A DNA stretch of 64,000 nt from Diphasiastrum complanatum (taxonomy: Eukaryota; Streptophyta; Lycopodiopsida; Lycopodiales; Lycopodiaceae): NCBI GenBank assembly GCA_029204225.1, contig CM055092.1, forward strand, positions 67,085,923-67,149,922, given 5' to 3'. Shown one piece after another: positions 21,326 through 36,001 of this stretch. A program made the position numbers and the translations under genes. How positions within the stretch are numbered: position 1 is the stretch's first letter; every line of letters begins with the position of its first letter. The notes beneath the pieces were generated by a model. The model ran no database searches, was not told the origin of the DNA, and saw nothing but the letters and a program-made list of their open reading frames with translations.

Positions 21326-22619
21326 TTCCAATGAAACCCACCTTTGGCACTTTGTAAACACTGTCTACAGGCCGTACTACAGCCTTATTTCCACACGTGT
21401 GGAGTTGGATTAGACTATTTGATCAATGCTTTGATTGTCTCTACTTGTTTCCTATCAAGCTGCTAAACTAGATCTTGTTTTCTGATGACTAGTTTCTGAT
21501 AGATTGTTTAACAAGCATACAATCACCTTGTAGAACATTCAAAGATCCATTTATGGTCCTTAGTACTGTACTTTTCACAGGATGTACTAGATAAGACGTA
21601 CATATTCTCTTAGATTCTATTTTTATAGAAAATATTTCCACTTTTTGTGGAGACTAGCATTTGGATTCTAGCTAGTAGGATAAGTCAACTTTGATCTATG
21701 AGCATATCTTGCTCCCATTGGTGGATCTACATGATGTGGCACTCCCGACACATGTGAAGACCTGTTGGACCAGTTTACAGGTCGTTCATGTACTTGATGT
21801 ATAAAGAGATCACCAAATCTAATGAGAAGTTGATGAGAGATTTCCATTCTAGCAATTTGCTTGATATCTACACATTTGTTTTGTGATTTTATGCTTGTAA
21901 GCTATCATATGAGTTTAGTACTTTGCTCTATGGTCACAATCCATACAGTGACTGTTTTCCACACGTGTGAGGCCGCCCTTGTTAGTTTTTTGGTATTACA
22001 CCTATTGATCTTGCTAAATAGTTAGTGCATCTAGATCAATATCTAGTCAATAGAACTTGATGAATCCTTTGATTTGGCAATTAATAACTCTTGTAGATTG
22101 ATTAGTACAATCAATCATTGTCCTAAAATCATAAAATTTCACACCAATGACCTATTAAGTTAGATGTTAGGGTTAGGGTATGATAAGTTCAAAGATGTCC
22201 TGAAATGCTCAGATCCAAGCTTGAAATGTATAAATATGTGATGGGATTTCCATCAAAGTATGAAGAAAAATCAAGCTTTTTCACTTCCGTCAACATTGTC
22301 TTTGAGTGGCGAGTTAAAGCTATTGTATGTGAGTGATTTTATGCATTAATTACATCTTTTGGAAGGTACTGAAGTTTATTACAGGTCTAGTATGCTTGCT
22401 GCACTTTACTTTTGTGTATTTGATCAAATCTATGTGCCTTTTGTGGAGTTAAATGTCAAATTAGCTAGTTTTGGTAACTAGTCTTGATTCTAGCTCATAG
22501 TTTGGATCTAGATCTTTGATTTGTGCATCCTCCATCACTTTTAGGATTGATTGGGATTGAATTTGCTGTAAAATTTTGTCAAGTGGTCCTACACTTATCT
22601 AGTGGTAGTGCTGGATGGA
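21326..22619. other. Copia-associated noncoding sequence
   Basis: No gene seen. Perfect CACACGTGTG motifs occur at 21392-21401 and 21960-21969. Such motifs recur in the LTR sequences of this window, so this is probably LTR or leader DNA. Confidence 0.35.
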
Positions 22620-23050
22620 GTATGAAACATTGACATTTTCGAGAAATCGTTGGTTATTATTTCGACAAAAGACTATTGAAGTCTTTTCATGTGAATCATT
22701 TCACAAATGGTATTTCATTCAACAGACTTCTACTGTTGAAGAATATAATTTGTAGTTCACTGAAATAGCTGAATGTGTTCAGTTTCCAATTGAGAAAATG
22801 AACCAGAGTTCAAGATCATTGTAGTTGCATCCATGTCAACATCATGTTCACTAGATTATTTGATGCCACTGGCTATTCAATGTGAAGATAAAGTTCAAAA
22901 GGAAAAATGGGAACAAACAATGAAATCATTCAGTGAGACACACCAACAACTTGCAACAACCAAAAGTGTGCCAACAAATATTCGTCAACCTGCCCAAGTA
23001 AAGGATAATATTCCATACAAATGGAGAAGAGAACCAAAGATAAGATGATA
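22620..23050 (+). pseudogene. Highly decayed Gag relic, probably gypsy
   Basis: A short run near 22725-22785 reads QQTSTVEEYNL then FTEIAECV, resembling the retrotrans_gag segment in which a Gln-Lys/Thr and Glu-Tyr block precedes F..L. Downstream text is Gln/Lys-rich with stops in every frame. No zinc knuckle or pol follows. Confidence 0.3.
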
Positions 23051-23657
23051 ATATTGCTTCCAAAGCCTCCAAAAGTGGAATACCTTTTAGGTTTTGCTAT
23101 TCCAACGTAGAGACCTTGTTATTTATAGCTGAAAGTGATGACTCTCTCTCCTTTCTGTAAAGTCATTTGGCCTAGCTTATCCAAAACTTGACCTAAACTA
23201 GTCATATTGGCCAAAATGAACTTTTGTGTATACAAGTGACTAAATGAACTTGGCCCCCAACTTAAAACTGGTCATGTACATTGGTTTTAGACATGTGAAA
23301 TAACCATGTGCACTTTATTTACTAATTTGGCTTGATTTAGGCTCAAATTTCCAACTAACTAAAAAGCTAGAAAATTAGTTGACAATTTTCACATTTAACA
23401 TCCATTTTGCAGGTTGCAAAAAAAAATCAATTAATTGTTGTGGCTTCTGATATGGACAAGTGATTGAATTCAATTTTTTTGGTCACAATTGGAGATTCAA
23501 AAAGAGAGCCAAAACTTGATTGGCCAACTGTATTGTACTACAACATGGAGTCAAACATTTTGCTTACACCTGAAAATTAAATAAAACAAAGTTAAGCAAA
23601 TTTATGTAGTTTCAAAAATAAATATTCTAGAAAATGTATGTGTTAAAACTTGATTGA
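23051..23657. other. No gene seen
   Basis: This is AT-rich anonymous sequence, possibly an LTR remnant on the minus strand (reverse complement starts TGTTAAATGTGAAAATTG near 23400). Confidence 0.25.

Positions 23658-23660
<3 letters not shown>

Positions 23661-23707
<47 letters not shown>
23661..23707. repeat. (AT)n microsatellite
   Basis: Uninterrupted alternating A and T for about 46 bases. Confidence 0.95.
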
Positions 23708-23711
<4 letters not shown>

Positions 23712-24539
23712 AGAAGTCTATGTTAAGCATGGAAACTTTAATAATTTTAATATAAAATTAAACATACTTAAAATTAGAATTGAATATTGAGAAATATGTT
23801 ATTACCCAATAGCATTCTCGATCTTTGTAATGCAAACTTCCAACAGTGTTTTATAAACCAACTAGACTAAGATATAACAATTATCCAAATAAGAGAAAAT
23901 TTTCAATCAAAAAAACTTTACATAACCTCCATTTTGAGGATTGATTGTCGATATTTTTCAAAGTGAATGTTTATGTTTTATCCTCTTTTGCTACAATCTC
24001 ACCCTTTGTAAATATTTCTCGATATCTTTTCTCTATCTTTGCTTTTAAAAATATATCGTTTGCATAGCTTAAGTAGCACATAATTCTTTATTACTTTGTG
24101 TTAGGGACATTATTGTTGGCATGAGCACATTGCATTTTGGCCGATTTTGAGCCAAATTTGTAATGAAGTGTTTAATGCTATGTTGTGAAAAATAGCACAG
24201 TTATAGTTAAGATTTTTAGTGACATCTTACGATTTCAAAGTGTAGCGTTTCTATGGAGAATTACGAAATTTGAAGCGACTGTAAGTGGTAATTTAAAGGT
24301 AACTTATAACCAATTGTGGGGAAAAGTGAAACATAGTTATCGGGTTAATGGTTGTTACGAAGAATAGGATAAATAGCGAGGTTATTTCAAAAAAGCGTGT
24401 GTATTTTGAATATAAATTTCGAGTAGATAGATGGTTGAGTGAGAGTAATTTGCACCCCCACTTGAGGGTGCACAGCCCATCCCACCGGTTGTAGACAGAT
24501 TTTTTGATGAGTCTCCAAATTCACACGGGAAGCACTTCC

Positions 24540-24849
24540 CTTGCATAAGACCCGAATTTTTTTTTTTCTCGAAGAAAACTAACCATAGATTAGAGACTTT
24601 TTACAAAAATACATAAAAAAGCTCAGAGAAGCAAAGTTTTTCGCCCTCCTTTAAAAGGAGGGAGATGACAAAATCGCCATTCCCAAATTCCCTGATGTTC
24701 CTTTCAAGCCAAATATTCCAAAGAGTAATTATTCTAATGCATAACCAAAATGTATTGGCCTTCACATCGTCAAAAGTGATGTCATTCAACAGTAGATTTG
24801 TATGGCTGAATCTTCTGAATCTGGTGTGAAAGTGAGCAATAAATAGCAC
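24540..24849 (-). pseudogene. LINE-type retrotransposon 3' end relic
   Basis: The minus-strand frame at 24849-24601 contains FWLCIRIITLWNIWLERNIREFGN, resembling the C-terminal region after the zf-RVT motif of plant LINE ORF2 proteins (..LW.IW..RN...F..). A T-run on the plus strand near 24548-24560 would be the poly(A) tail of the inserted LINE, which supports the orientation. Only the last 80 or so codons remain. Confidence 0.5.
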
Positions 24850-26310
24850 CCAAATTTTTGAAGTGTTTTTGGAATATGATTATGATACATGTTCACAGTT
24901 TCATTTCCCAATGTGATGGGCATTGTGTATCTATTTGTTTATTTTTTAATGGTGCAATAGTTTACACAATCTTTTCTATTGTTGAATATTTTGATAATTG
25001 CATGAATGATAGATGATTAAGTAGGTTCTGCATTTGTAATTATGACAACAATGTACTTTTGAATCCCAATTGGGCCGCCAATTTGTTTAGGGAGCACAAC
25101 ACCTTTTTGATTCCATTGCCGATTATATTTCACAAAAAATATTATCAAAATACCTTGAATCAAGATCATTTTTATTTGTAGGTTAAAATACCACTTTTAT
25201 TAAATTGTAATCTCAAAAATCAATACTTTTGATTTTGATAGCTACAAATACTCAAGGAATTAAACATGTGCTGGTCAATCACACGAGCAACAACTTTCAA
25301 AGTTTTAAGAAAAGAAACATGATGATCTTGACATGCATATTCATCAATATTTGGCAGTTTGTCAAGCAAATCGGGAAAATGAATATATTCATAAGCTTGA
25401 GCTATTTCGTACAACTTTGAAAGCCAATGCCTTATAGTGGTATTTGTAGTTTTTGGATGGTAGTGCCTTTTCAATGAACTTTCGTAGGTGATCTAGTGAG
25501 GATTTTTGCAAACCATCTTAAAAGTCAAGCTAGCTTCTTTACCATACCAACAATCCAAAAAACTTCAATGCCTTGAATAGGTATGAATGTTAAGTATATG
25601 ATGCCTGCCACAATGTACTCCTATTAAAACTGTAGTCTTGACTTCAAGCTCACCAACTAGGTCTAAGACCAATTTGGAATTTGCATGTCATTGTTGTAAA
25701 AGCACGCACTGCATAATGCTTGAGACATAACATTCATATTATGTATAGTTAATTTAAGGTGTCTCATCATCAATTATTTTCTAGTGTTCTCTAACCAAGT
25801 TCCAACTGGGGAAAACAATTTGAGTCTTCAATAGACATCATACAAGAGCATTTGGCTTTGTATGGGGCACCAATTAAAAACATTGTACTTGAATACTTAT
25901 TTTAAACAATAGGATGGATATATTGATTGGTAAATTGGTGAAGAATAATAATATATGGCATTGAATTCGAGGAAGTGGGGCACTAGCAATAAACATGAGA
26001 CTTATGTGCGAGCAACTTTAAACCAATTGAGAAATATAAACTAATAAATGAACACACATAGAGGAATCTTCACTTTCTAGAATTTGTCACATTTTGCTCG
26101 TTTTCATAGTTTTATCAAAGTTCGGAGATGAATTCTTAGTTTTTGAATACAAAAGTATATAATGTTTCAAGCAAGAAGATTACAATATGGCTGGAAGTTT
26201 CTTTGCTTTGAATTCTCAATCACTATTTCGACCACATTAATTGACATTCTTTGGGACTACCAAATTCAAGTTGATTGGGGACCACCCAATTAATTAAGCC
26301 CATCTAATCC
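24850..26310. other. No gene seen
   Basis: AT-rich intergenic DNA. The open frames at 25220-25474 overlap on opposite strands and show no motif. Confidence 0.35.
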
Positions 26311-26331
26311 GGGGGGGGGGGGGGGGGGGGG
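26311..26331. repeat. Homopolymer G tract
   Basis: A run of about 20 G on the plus strand followed by GAGAGA. It could form G-quadruplex structure. The run length may also be affected by sequencing error. Confidence 0.85.
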
Positions 26332-26959
26332 AGAGACCTGCAAACCCTACAAAAGCCTCAAATTGGCATGTTGACACATTCCAATCATACGCACACTTCA
26401 CATAGAGGGTGAAACTTGAATGGCTAGGTGTGTATGCCTGACTCCCCCTGTGTCACATAGGTCCATCATGAATTTAGCTCACCCCATTTCCTGATTCAAA
26501 AGTATATCAATTGCTGCAAGAAAGAAGAAGCCAAATAGATATCTAACAATAGTCAATATTAATTCTCAAAATTCTCGTTCCCAAATTTCCCTACATCCCC
26601 ATAACAACGTCACATATAAGAAATGATATGTATGCTCTATTGGCCTTTACACTGAAGCTGAGGAGTATCTTGCCAGTTTACAGTAACAATAGCAGCTTCT
26701 GGGGTTTGTAGCCCAAAAATATATAATCTATAAAACGCCTTCAGTTTCTATAATAATTTCATCAATGAATTTACTGATCAGAATTTAATGCAGATCGAGG
26801 AGATAGATATGAAAAAATCTACAGTATGTTTAAGCATAGATTTGATGCAGACAATCTGGAACAGGCTTAGAAACATAGCTCTTTTAATGTGAAAAAGAGT
26901 ATTTTTACTGGACTTGAAAATGTAAAAAACAAGTGGCTGTATGGGAAGTGAAGGGGTTG

Positions 26960-27816
26960 TTAGTCTTCAGAGTTGGATAAATGAAGGATCCTTTTCTCAA
27001 GCTCCTCCTTGTTAGCACCCACAAATCTGCCTGCTTGCTCTCCTCCTTTTATGAACACGAAGGTGGGCATGGCTTTGACATCCATCTTTGTAGCAATTTC
27101 CTGGCGTTGCCACAAACACATGAAAAAGCATAGATCAATTTTTTGCACAAAAATCTGGAATTCAAACAACCAATTTCTTTCTTTCACAAAGAGTTCAAAA
27201 AACAGAACTGGTAATTGCACGCGATTACAGTAAAGTGTGGAATGAATCCTAGTCAAAAGGAGGTTTGCCAGTGCTTATGAAGATGGCACTCTTTCCAAGA
27301 CCAAGAATCAGAGAGTATCATTTAGTGGAGGTGGGAATCATTTAATGGAGGTGGGATGAGATGCTTTTACCTTGACTTCATCCACGTCCACATCCAGAAA
27401 TATTACATCTGGATACTTGCGAGAAAGCTCATCAAAGGCCGGAGCTATGAACTTGCAAGGGGCACACCATTCGGCTGAGAAGTGGACAGCGATCTGATCA
27501 TGACATACAGACAGTCACAAACATCTCAAGCGTCAGAGTGCGGGTATGCCTTGAAACTAAATCTACAGCAGATTAGCATTTGAGGAGTTGATGCAACACA
27601 GTTTACTCGTTTATTAAGGAGATTGGATTTTGGGCAGCGATCAAAGGTACCCACAATGGTCCCCTGAGCATATGCGCGCTTCAAAATCTCCTGCCACACC
27701 TCAGCCGATTCCACCATAACTACCCGAGACGGCTCCTCATGCACAAAGTGAAGCGCATGATGCTGCGCAGGCTTCCCATGGATACTGACAGGGTAGGATG
27801 AATCCGTCAACGCCAT
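26960..27816 (-). CDS. Thioredoxin, h-type-like, three exons
   Basis: A complete gene encodes about 141 residues. Exon 1 is 27816-27655 (54 codons from ATG), exon 2 is 27493-27371 (41 codons) and exon 3 is 27100-26960 (46 codons plus TAA). All introns are GT-AG and phase 0. Exon 2 carries FSAEWCAPCKFIAPAFDEL with the redox Cys pair in WCAPC, instead of the common WCGPC or WCPPC. Exon 3 has the cis-Pro region KAMPTFVFIKGG and the family C-terminus. Thioredoxins reduce disulfides in target proteins. The extra N-terminal stretch (about 30 residues before VVMVESAEVW) is not an obvious plastid transit peptide, so a cytosolic h-type role is likely. The frame is undamaged and the gene is probably functional. 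Confidence 0.93.
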
Positions 27817-28320
27817 TCAGTTATCTTCTCCTAACACAGTACGATCAACCAGTGCAAAACACACTCTAGTCCACTGCTACAACAAAATACAATAGCAAAA
27901 CACACGCTATTCCACGTCTAAAACGAAATACAACCGCAAAAATCAGATCAACAAGAGCACAAGCCAGTCTATTCCACTCTTGCAACAAAATACAAGAGCA
28001 ACGATCAGATCAGAAAGAGCAAAACCCAGGAGTCTATTCCACAGCTACAATCAAATAATAAGACTCGTGTGCTGAACTAGGCGTAGCACTAGCACTGCTA
28101 GAAAAAGAAGAAGGAAAGAAAAGAGGAAAATTCATCCACTCCCAAAAGAGGTAGCAGCAGCAGAGGAGAAACGCACTTTATCTGTCGGCAGAGCTGGAAA
28201 GTAATCGAGTATTAAGATGAAAACACAGAGAAGCACAGGTTTGCCTCTGCAGCCAAGGATATATATATCTTTGTGAGAAAAAATGCTCAAATTTTGGACA
28301 GAGAAAAAAAAAAACACTAT
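27817..28320 (-). promoter_or_regulatory. 5' UTR and proximal promoter of the thioredoxin gene
   Basis: On the minus strand the region upstream of the ATG is CT-rich (28080-28190), typical of a plant 5' UTR. A TATATATA stretch lies at 28259-28268. On the plus strand 27840-28040 carries three loosely repeated ACAAAATACAA/CACACTCTATTCCAC units. The start of transcription cannot be fixed from sequence. Confidence 0.35.
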
Positions 28321-30980
28321 AAATTTTTTGGGCTTAATTTTAATAGTAATCTCAAAGAAGGCAGACCCTGCACACCCACCCTTTTGTATAAGACACTTCT
28401 ACTCTGGAAAGGTCGGTTGTGGAGGGGGACCTAAATAGTAGAGGTTTAAAATTATTTTATAAGATTGTATTAACAATTTGTCAATATGCACAACCATTTG
28501 CACGGAAAAGTTGTGCAATTTATTATTATTATTTATACAAAGCTTCTCCATCTATGGAAGGTACTGTAATTGTGAATATCCTTGTTTTGAAAGATTGAGT
28601 TGGGCTAAAAGGATAACATTACCTTACTTAAACCCAAACTTTGACTTCATATCAGGGTTAATTTCATACTACTTGCCAAATTGATCAATAAAATTTGAAA
28701 ACACTTGTGGGTTAATAATTAATGGGCTTTGCAATTCTTCTTGAGCACCTGAGGTCCTGATTCTCTGGCTCAAGGGATGCATGGAATGGGTTAATTGGGC
28801 AATTCAGAAGAGGCTAAAGATTTAAAAGGCATACCTTCTATTCAGGATAAAGTTTATTATCATGTAATGACATTTAACCTGATATTATTATTCATGTTTT
28901 TCCTTTTAATTAGAATGTCTAGAGAGCCTTTAAAATATCTCAAATAACAATCCGAAGGGCATATTTCAAAACCGGCTTTCATTTGATGTTTGATGGTTTG
29001 TTGGGTTTTCAAAGAAAGGAAAAGGGACCCTGGAAGGGCACTCCAGCTAGCAAATTGCAATTTCAGTAGCCGCATCTATTTAAAGCAGGCAAATCTGGTG
29101 CTATGAGTATGGCCCACCTCAACATGAAGCACAGTTCACACCCTTCAGACACACTTCATTCCACCCTTCAAAACATTCCACCCTGCAAACCCATCCCATG
29201 CAACCATTGTAAAGCTCCCCTGAACTAGAGTGCAGAACCCTTCAGCCTTCAAGTGCAGCCCTTCAAAGGTACACTTTAGGTAGAACCCTCTTCAAACCCA
29301 ATCCATGCTTTCTCCTCTCCTCGTGTCATTGATATGACATGGCGTCTGGCCATGAGGTTATCCATAAGCAACATTTGCTGATGACGAGTGGACCCCTAGG
29401 CCCTTACCATGCAACTCCTCAAAATTCAATAAAAAAAAAGAAGGGATATCAAAATCTTAGCTTATACTTACAGGCACCTTCCACCATATTAAACATGTAG
29501 ACATCAACATTAGGTTTATTCACTCCTATTGCGACACGCTTTGTTACCACAATGATCTTGTTGGGAGGTGTCTTCTTAATCACAATCAAGTGTGCAAGTA
29601 GGGCCCTAATTTCATCAAATAATTCCATATGCTTGAACGTTGTCATCGTGATATTTTCACAAATAAAAAAATATTCTTAATCATTGGATGAGAGGGCGGG
29701 GGCGTGCATGCTTGGGTTGTGGTTGATTATTGGATGATCCGTGTTGAGGATGCTTGTGTCACCTATTGGCACGAATGTGTGAGATTCTTCTTAGTTACCA
29801 TAATACTAAGAAAACTTACTCACATAAATGTGTGAGTTTTATTTCTTCCTACGACGATGATGTTAGTCTATAAGAATTTAGAACCATTGTTTTTAAAAAT
29901 ATGTTTATTAGTAACATTTGAAAACTTCAATATCTCTAACTTAAGAGTTTTTTTTCTCAAAGGAGCCTAAAGTCAATTATTAAGGATGGTTTCACACTAC
30001 TGGCAAGTCCCTTTGCTTGAGTTGACGGGCAATGGACCACCCCTATTTCACATATAGTTGGTAAGTGTTAAATGAAGGGCCACAATGAGATTGGCCCATT
30101 TGAATCTTGACATACACTTGGTCCATTTTATTCAAGGTCTTGTGTTTTGAAACTCAAAAACTTTTCATGTTAAAAGGTTGAAGGATGCTATAAGTTTTTT
30201 TTTTTTCAAGCAATCACCTTTCAACTGGAAAGGTCAAAATTGAAATGCATTTCATTGAAAGGAAGAAAAGGCTTCAAAATGCAGGCCAATATGTCAGGGG
30301 ACATTGCTTGGCCCAAAGAATGGCTTTGAGTTGCCCCTACGTGGCAGTGTGTCCCTGCCATGTCATCTGCCACATAATGGCAAGTGCATGTTAATGTGAA
30401 AGAATAGGAGGCCCATTTTTTCTCCTAGATTAATCGGAGAGCTCTACTTTAAATTTTGGACTTGCTAGGCATGTAGTGTGAAATGGGCCTGATTTTGAAT
30501 CCTTTAATGCCCTCTCCATAATTGCTCTAACAACTCTATATGAGAGAGAGATATACAAGACTGCACTTAGTTCCTCTTGACAAAGCAAGACTGAAAACTT
30601 TTGAAGCCTTTACTCATAATCCAACAAGGTAAAATATAGCTGAAAAGTAAAATACAGTACTAAAAAGTGTCATAAAGCATAACCACTCTCAAGACGTCCA
30701 GCTGATACCTGCCACCATCCCACAAAACACAATCGCACAAGTTAGTTTAGTGAGAAAGACAGGTGTCATCTGAGCGTCAGTTGTTATTCATGTCCAAAAG
30801 AAGTTATACTACTTAACAGCTTTGCATAGCATTTTTAAACATAGTCCAGTCTTCCCAATCAAACAGTGCTTTGGTGATAGGGCAAGCCGTTATAACACCG
30901 TATCAGGACGAGTGCCATGCTGATAAGCTTACGGGCGGTTGGTCCATATCAGTTCATTTTTAGTAATATAAAGAGTATAA
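28321..30980. other. No gene seen
   Basis: Intergenic DNA. Small open frames (28478-28684, 28860-29075, 29449-29646) show no motif. A C-rich stretch near 29110-29340 has repeated CCCTTCA words. Confidence 0.35.
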
Positions 30981-31040
30981 AAAGCTTTAACCGTTTTTAA
31001 TTTGCTTAGCCAATAGACTTGGTGTGGACACGTGTGCTGG

Positions 31041-31470
31041 TATTAGGGCAAATCCATGCCATGCTAACCCAAGTGACCCTTGCAGAGCAAGGTATGTCAC
31101 GCACTGTTGTCCATACTCTTGAGCATATCCATGCTTTCCAGTTGTGTCGCACAAGAAGTCTAAAGTAGCACTTATTATGGTAAGTTTAAGATTTTCCATG
31201 AGTGATTGTATGATTGTTTCTGTGCAAAATCATGCCATACAAAAATCATATATCAACCATGGTATAAGGACATTACTTTGGATAGACATAATTAATTATA
31301 AGTGAGAGATTCCCAAGGTTTCTACAAGGTATTAGAACAGATCCGTGCCATTCTAACCTTTTCGTAGAAACTACGTATCTTACGCATATCCATGCTGTCT
31401 AAGACCGTTTTATTGGAGTCCCCATTGTAAGTTTTTGACAGGGGTTTCTTAAAGAGTCATTTAGTCGATC
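31041..31470. repeat. Two diverged copies of an unknown repeat
   Basis: Copy 1 (about 31041-31200) starts GGTATTAGGGCAAATCCATG and copy 2 (about 31329-31470) starts GGTATTAGAACAGATCCGTG. They share further blocks in the same order (GCCAT.CTAACC, TACGCA/CACGCA, CATATCCATGCT, TAAGTTT). The spacing is about 288 bases and copy 2 has an internal deletion. The family is unknown. Confidence 0.6.
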
Positions 31471-31730
31471 AGCTTTATGGATGTAGTATCTTTTACTTTA
31501 GTTGTTTTTAGAAAACAAAGTTGGATAACGAAGATTCATATTTGAATGTTGTATAAAAATTGATAACGAAGATTCCATCATAAAAAGTTGATACAAAACA
31601 TCCTTCGATGAGTAAACTTAGCCATATCTGAGAGTAATCTTACGAAAGCAACTACAAGCATGAAGAGAGCGAGCCACTGTAGTAAAATGTTGAATGAAGA
31701 AGCACTTACAGTATGAATCTTTTGCCAATT

Positions 31731-32790
<1,060 letters not shown>

Positions 32791-32801
32791 TAAGATCCCA
32801 A

Positions 32802-33846
32802 CTATGTCACTTTCATATGTAAACTTAATCTTAACCAGCTTACACGAGTAGTCGACTTATCCTGAAGATCAAGTTCATAAGCTAAAGAACCAATTTTTTT
32901 TATAATCTGAAACGGTCCACAATATCTGGTAGACAACTTGTAATGCTTACCCGTATACATAGTCTTAGAATATTTTGGAATTCTAAGATATATCCAGTCA
33001 TCAACTTTAAAATCTCTAGGAGACCACTTAAGATTGGCATAATGCTTAGCTCTATCCTGAGCACTACGGATACTATCACGTGTCACTTGCAACATTTCTT
33101 GCATATCATACAGAAAATCCTCAACTTTTTGGATCTTAACAGACATCGTCTGCACATTCACTAAAGATCTAGATTGAAAACCATACATAAGCATAAATGG
33201 ACTATAACCTGTAGCAGAATGTTTAGTACTATTGTAAGCAAACTCAATTAAATGAATGTAATCCTCCCACTGAGACTGTCTGTGAGACACATAAGTCCTC
33301 GACATATCCTCCATAGCCTAATTATTCCTTTCCATCTGATCATCAGATTCTAAAATGATAAGTAGAACTAACTAAGTGAGGTTTCTAGCTTAAGGAATAT
33401 AGTTGACCAAAAGTGTTCTGTAAACTTAGGATCTCTATCACTAACAATATCACTTGGAAATCCATAAAGCCTGAATAATCTTTCTACAAAGATCTGGACT
33501 AGATCATAAGCCTTTGTAATTGACGTGAAATAGGATCATTCTGACGTTGGATTTTGGGAAGTCTAACTACAAATTCCATAGATATGCTTTCCCATCATTT
33601 CTAAGGGTGTAGCAACCCTCTAGCCTTTAAGCGTTCCGATTTGGCTAGTTGACAAGGTTTATATTTAACCACATAAGACTCGACAAATGGTTTGAGTCTT
33701 GGCCAATAAAACTCTCTTATGACCAAGTCCGAATTCTTGTGTATACCTGGATGACTTGCACAAGGTATGTCATGACATTCATAAAGAATTATCTTCATTA
33801 TTTCATCATCTGTTGGTACACAAACTTCCCCATTCCAAAATAGCAA
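32802..33846 (-). pseudogene. Gypsy integrase relic
   Basis: The reading runs on the minus strand. 33846-33601 gives the zinc-binding module (YECHDIPCASHPGIHKN, YKPCQLAKSE); the first Cys of the CxxC pair is replaced by Tyr. The DDE core around 33340-33550 is heavily damaged. 33314-32802 gives the C-terminal part (EFAYNSTKHSATGYSPFMLM, RYCGPFQIIKKIGSLAYEL). No chromodomain is recognisable beyond 32850. Confidence 0.85.
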
Positions 33847-33989
33847 ACCACCTCAAATGGAGAATTGTTCCATTATCTTCTTATCTTTCTTAGGAACCTA
33901 AGATCCCTATGACTTAATCTCTATTCATTTCTCATTTTTTTCAGTCTTGAACATTTTCCAAATGCGACCAAAATGAGAATCTAAGAGAG

Positions 33990-35200
33990 TCCACAACCTG
34001 GTTAGAGACGCCCTTAACATATCGGATCTCATGATTAAATTCCTGCATAAGCTCAACCTAGCGAGCTTTACGACCTCTCAGATCATGTTGATTGCGAAGT
34101 ACTTTAGAGGCTGGTAATCTGTATACACTATAAATTGACTACCATAAAGGTAATGCCTCCAGGTTTTAACTGCATGTATCATAACAAATAGATCCTTCTT
34201 CTGAGTCGTATAATGCAACTGAGGTCCGGTGAGTTTCTTGCTTTCAAACGCTATCGGCCTATCATTTTGTAAAATAACCGCTCCTATTGCTGAATCACTT
34301 GCGTAAGTTTGTATAACATAAGATAAATCTGGATTTGCGATCTGTAAAATAGGAGTTCAAGCAACCATATGTTTGAGTTTCTCAAAAGATTGATTCAGTT
34401 CTTCATTCCACTCAATAGGTCGACTAGGTTGACCTCTCTTCTTTTTCTTATTAACTCTGCCTTTTGTTAGATTATTAAGAGGCACTGCTACCTTTGCATA
34501 ATCCTCAATTGACTTACGAAAGAAAATAGTAAAACCGAGAAAAGATTTAACTTCTCTAATCGTCTTCAATATCGGCCACTCAAGCATTGTCTTGACCTTA
34601 CTCTCATCTATCTTCAACCCATCTGAAGTAATCTTATGATCGAGGTACACTGACTCATGCTTAAAGAATTCACAATAGATTCTTTAACAAATAATTTTTC
34701 TTTTCGGAGAATTCTCAAGATGGTCTTAAGATAAGAGTTCTACTGTAGATGAGAATATAATCTAAAAATACAACTATGAATTGACCCAAATATGGATGAA
34801 AAATATCGTTCATCATCATCTGTTGAAATGTCGCAGGTGCATTCATCAATCCAAAAGGAAGCACGAGAAATTCATTATGACTGAATCTCGTCTAAAACCC
34901 AGTTTTTTGCACATCATTCAGATGAATTCTAATCTGATGCTACCCAGTCCTGAGATCTATTTTGTGAAGTATTTAGCTCCAATTAGTCGATCCACCAAAT
35001 CATCCATTCGGGGCAATGTATATTTATTCTTAATAGTATTCAACCCCTTGTAATCCATGCACATCCGAAAGCCTCCATCTTTCTTCGCTTTCAGAAGAAC
35101 ATGAGCACACTAGGTTGAATGTGACCCATCTTAAGATAATTTTCAATTTGATTAGTAATATATATCTCTTCTTTCTAAGAAAACATGTATGGTTGTCTAG
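33990..35200 (-). pseudogene. Gypsy reverse transcriptase and RNase H relic
   Basis: Minus-strand fragments with the same spacing as an intact gypsy pol. Reverse transcriptase lies in about 35150-34700, the connection region at 34650-34357 (ITSDGLKIDESKVKTMLEWP, VKSFLGFTIFFRKSIEDYAK) and RNase H in about 34350-33990. Several stops and small deletions disrupt it. It belongs with the integrase at 32802-33846 and the gag at 36002-36573. Confidence 0.75.
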
Positions 35201-36001
35201 ACATAGGGTGACTACCTGGAATTAACTCAATTATGTGGTCTACCGACCTAGACAGTGGTATTCCATGAGGCTATTCAGTTGGAAAAACACCTTTGAATTC
35301 ATCAGAATAATTACTTCATTATCCTCCTAAAATGAGAGCACATGCATTTCAAAATCAATTTCAAGAGATTTATTGAATAACCATTCATACACTAGAATTA
35401 TATCCGTACGTGCTAAATCTCAAACATGAAAATCAATTAACTCTCTATAATCTTGAATCCAAACTGGGAGCTTTGGAACTTTGACATCCCAAGTCTCCAA
35501 CTCCGCACTTGAAGCTAGATATACTTTATAGCTATGATCATTGGCTTTAGTTTCCAAGCTGAGTTTCTGCACAAGACGAGACTTAATGAAATTATGAGTT
35601 AACCACTATCCATCAACATACTCACTTCATATCCTTTAACGGTGCCTTTCAAACGAAATAATTCATTAGGCAAGAATGAAGTAGTACTGAATTAACATTC
35701 AAACTCACAATTAACCTTATTAATTTTCAATTTTAGATGTTATTTTACCTGGCATCTCAATTACTTGAGCTACGGGTTTCTTTTGCTCCAGGCAAAACTT
35801 CATAACATGTCCATGCTTATTGTAGAAAAAAAAACACATTTGCCTTCCTAGCCTTGTCACAAACTCATTTTTTCTCCTTCTTCGGGATGGATTAGTCTGT
35901 AACTACTTCTTGGATGCCACAACCATGGAATCATAAGCTTTCACTACTCGTATGACGTCCTCAAATTTTGAAGCACATTTCACTTACATTCATTTTGATA
36001 A

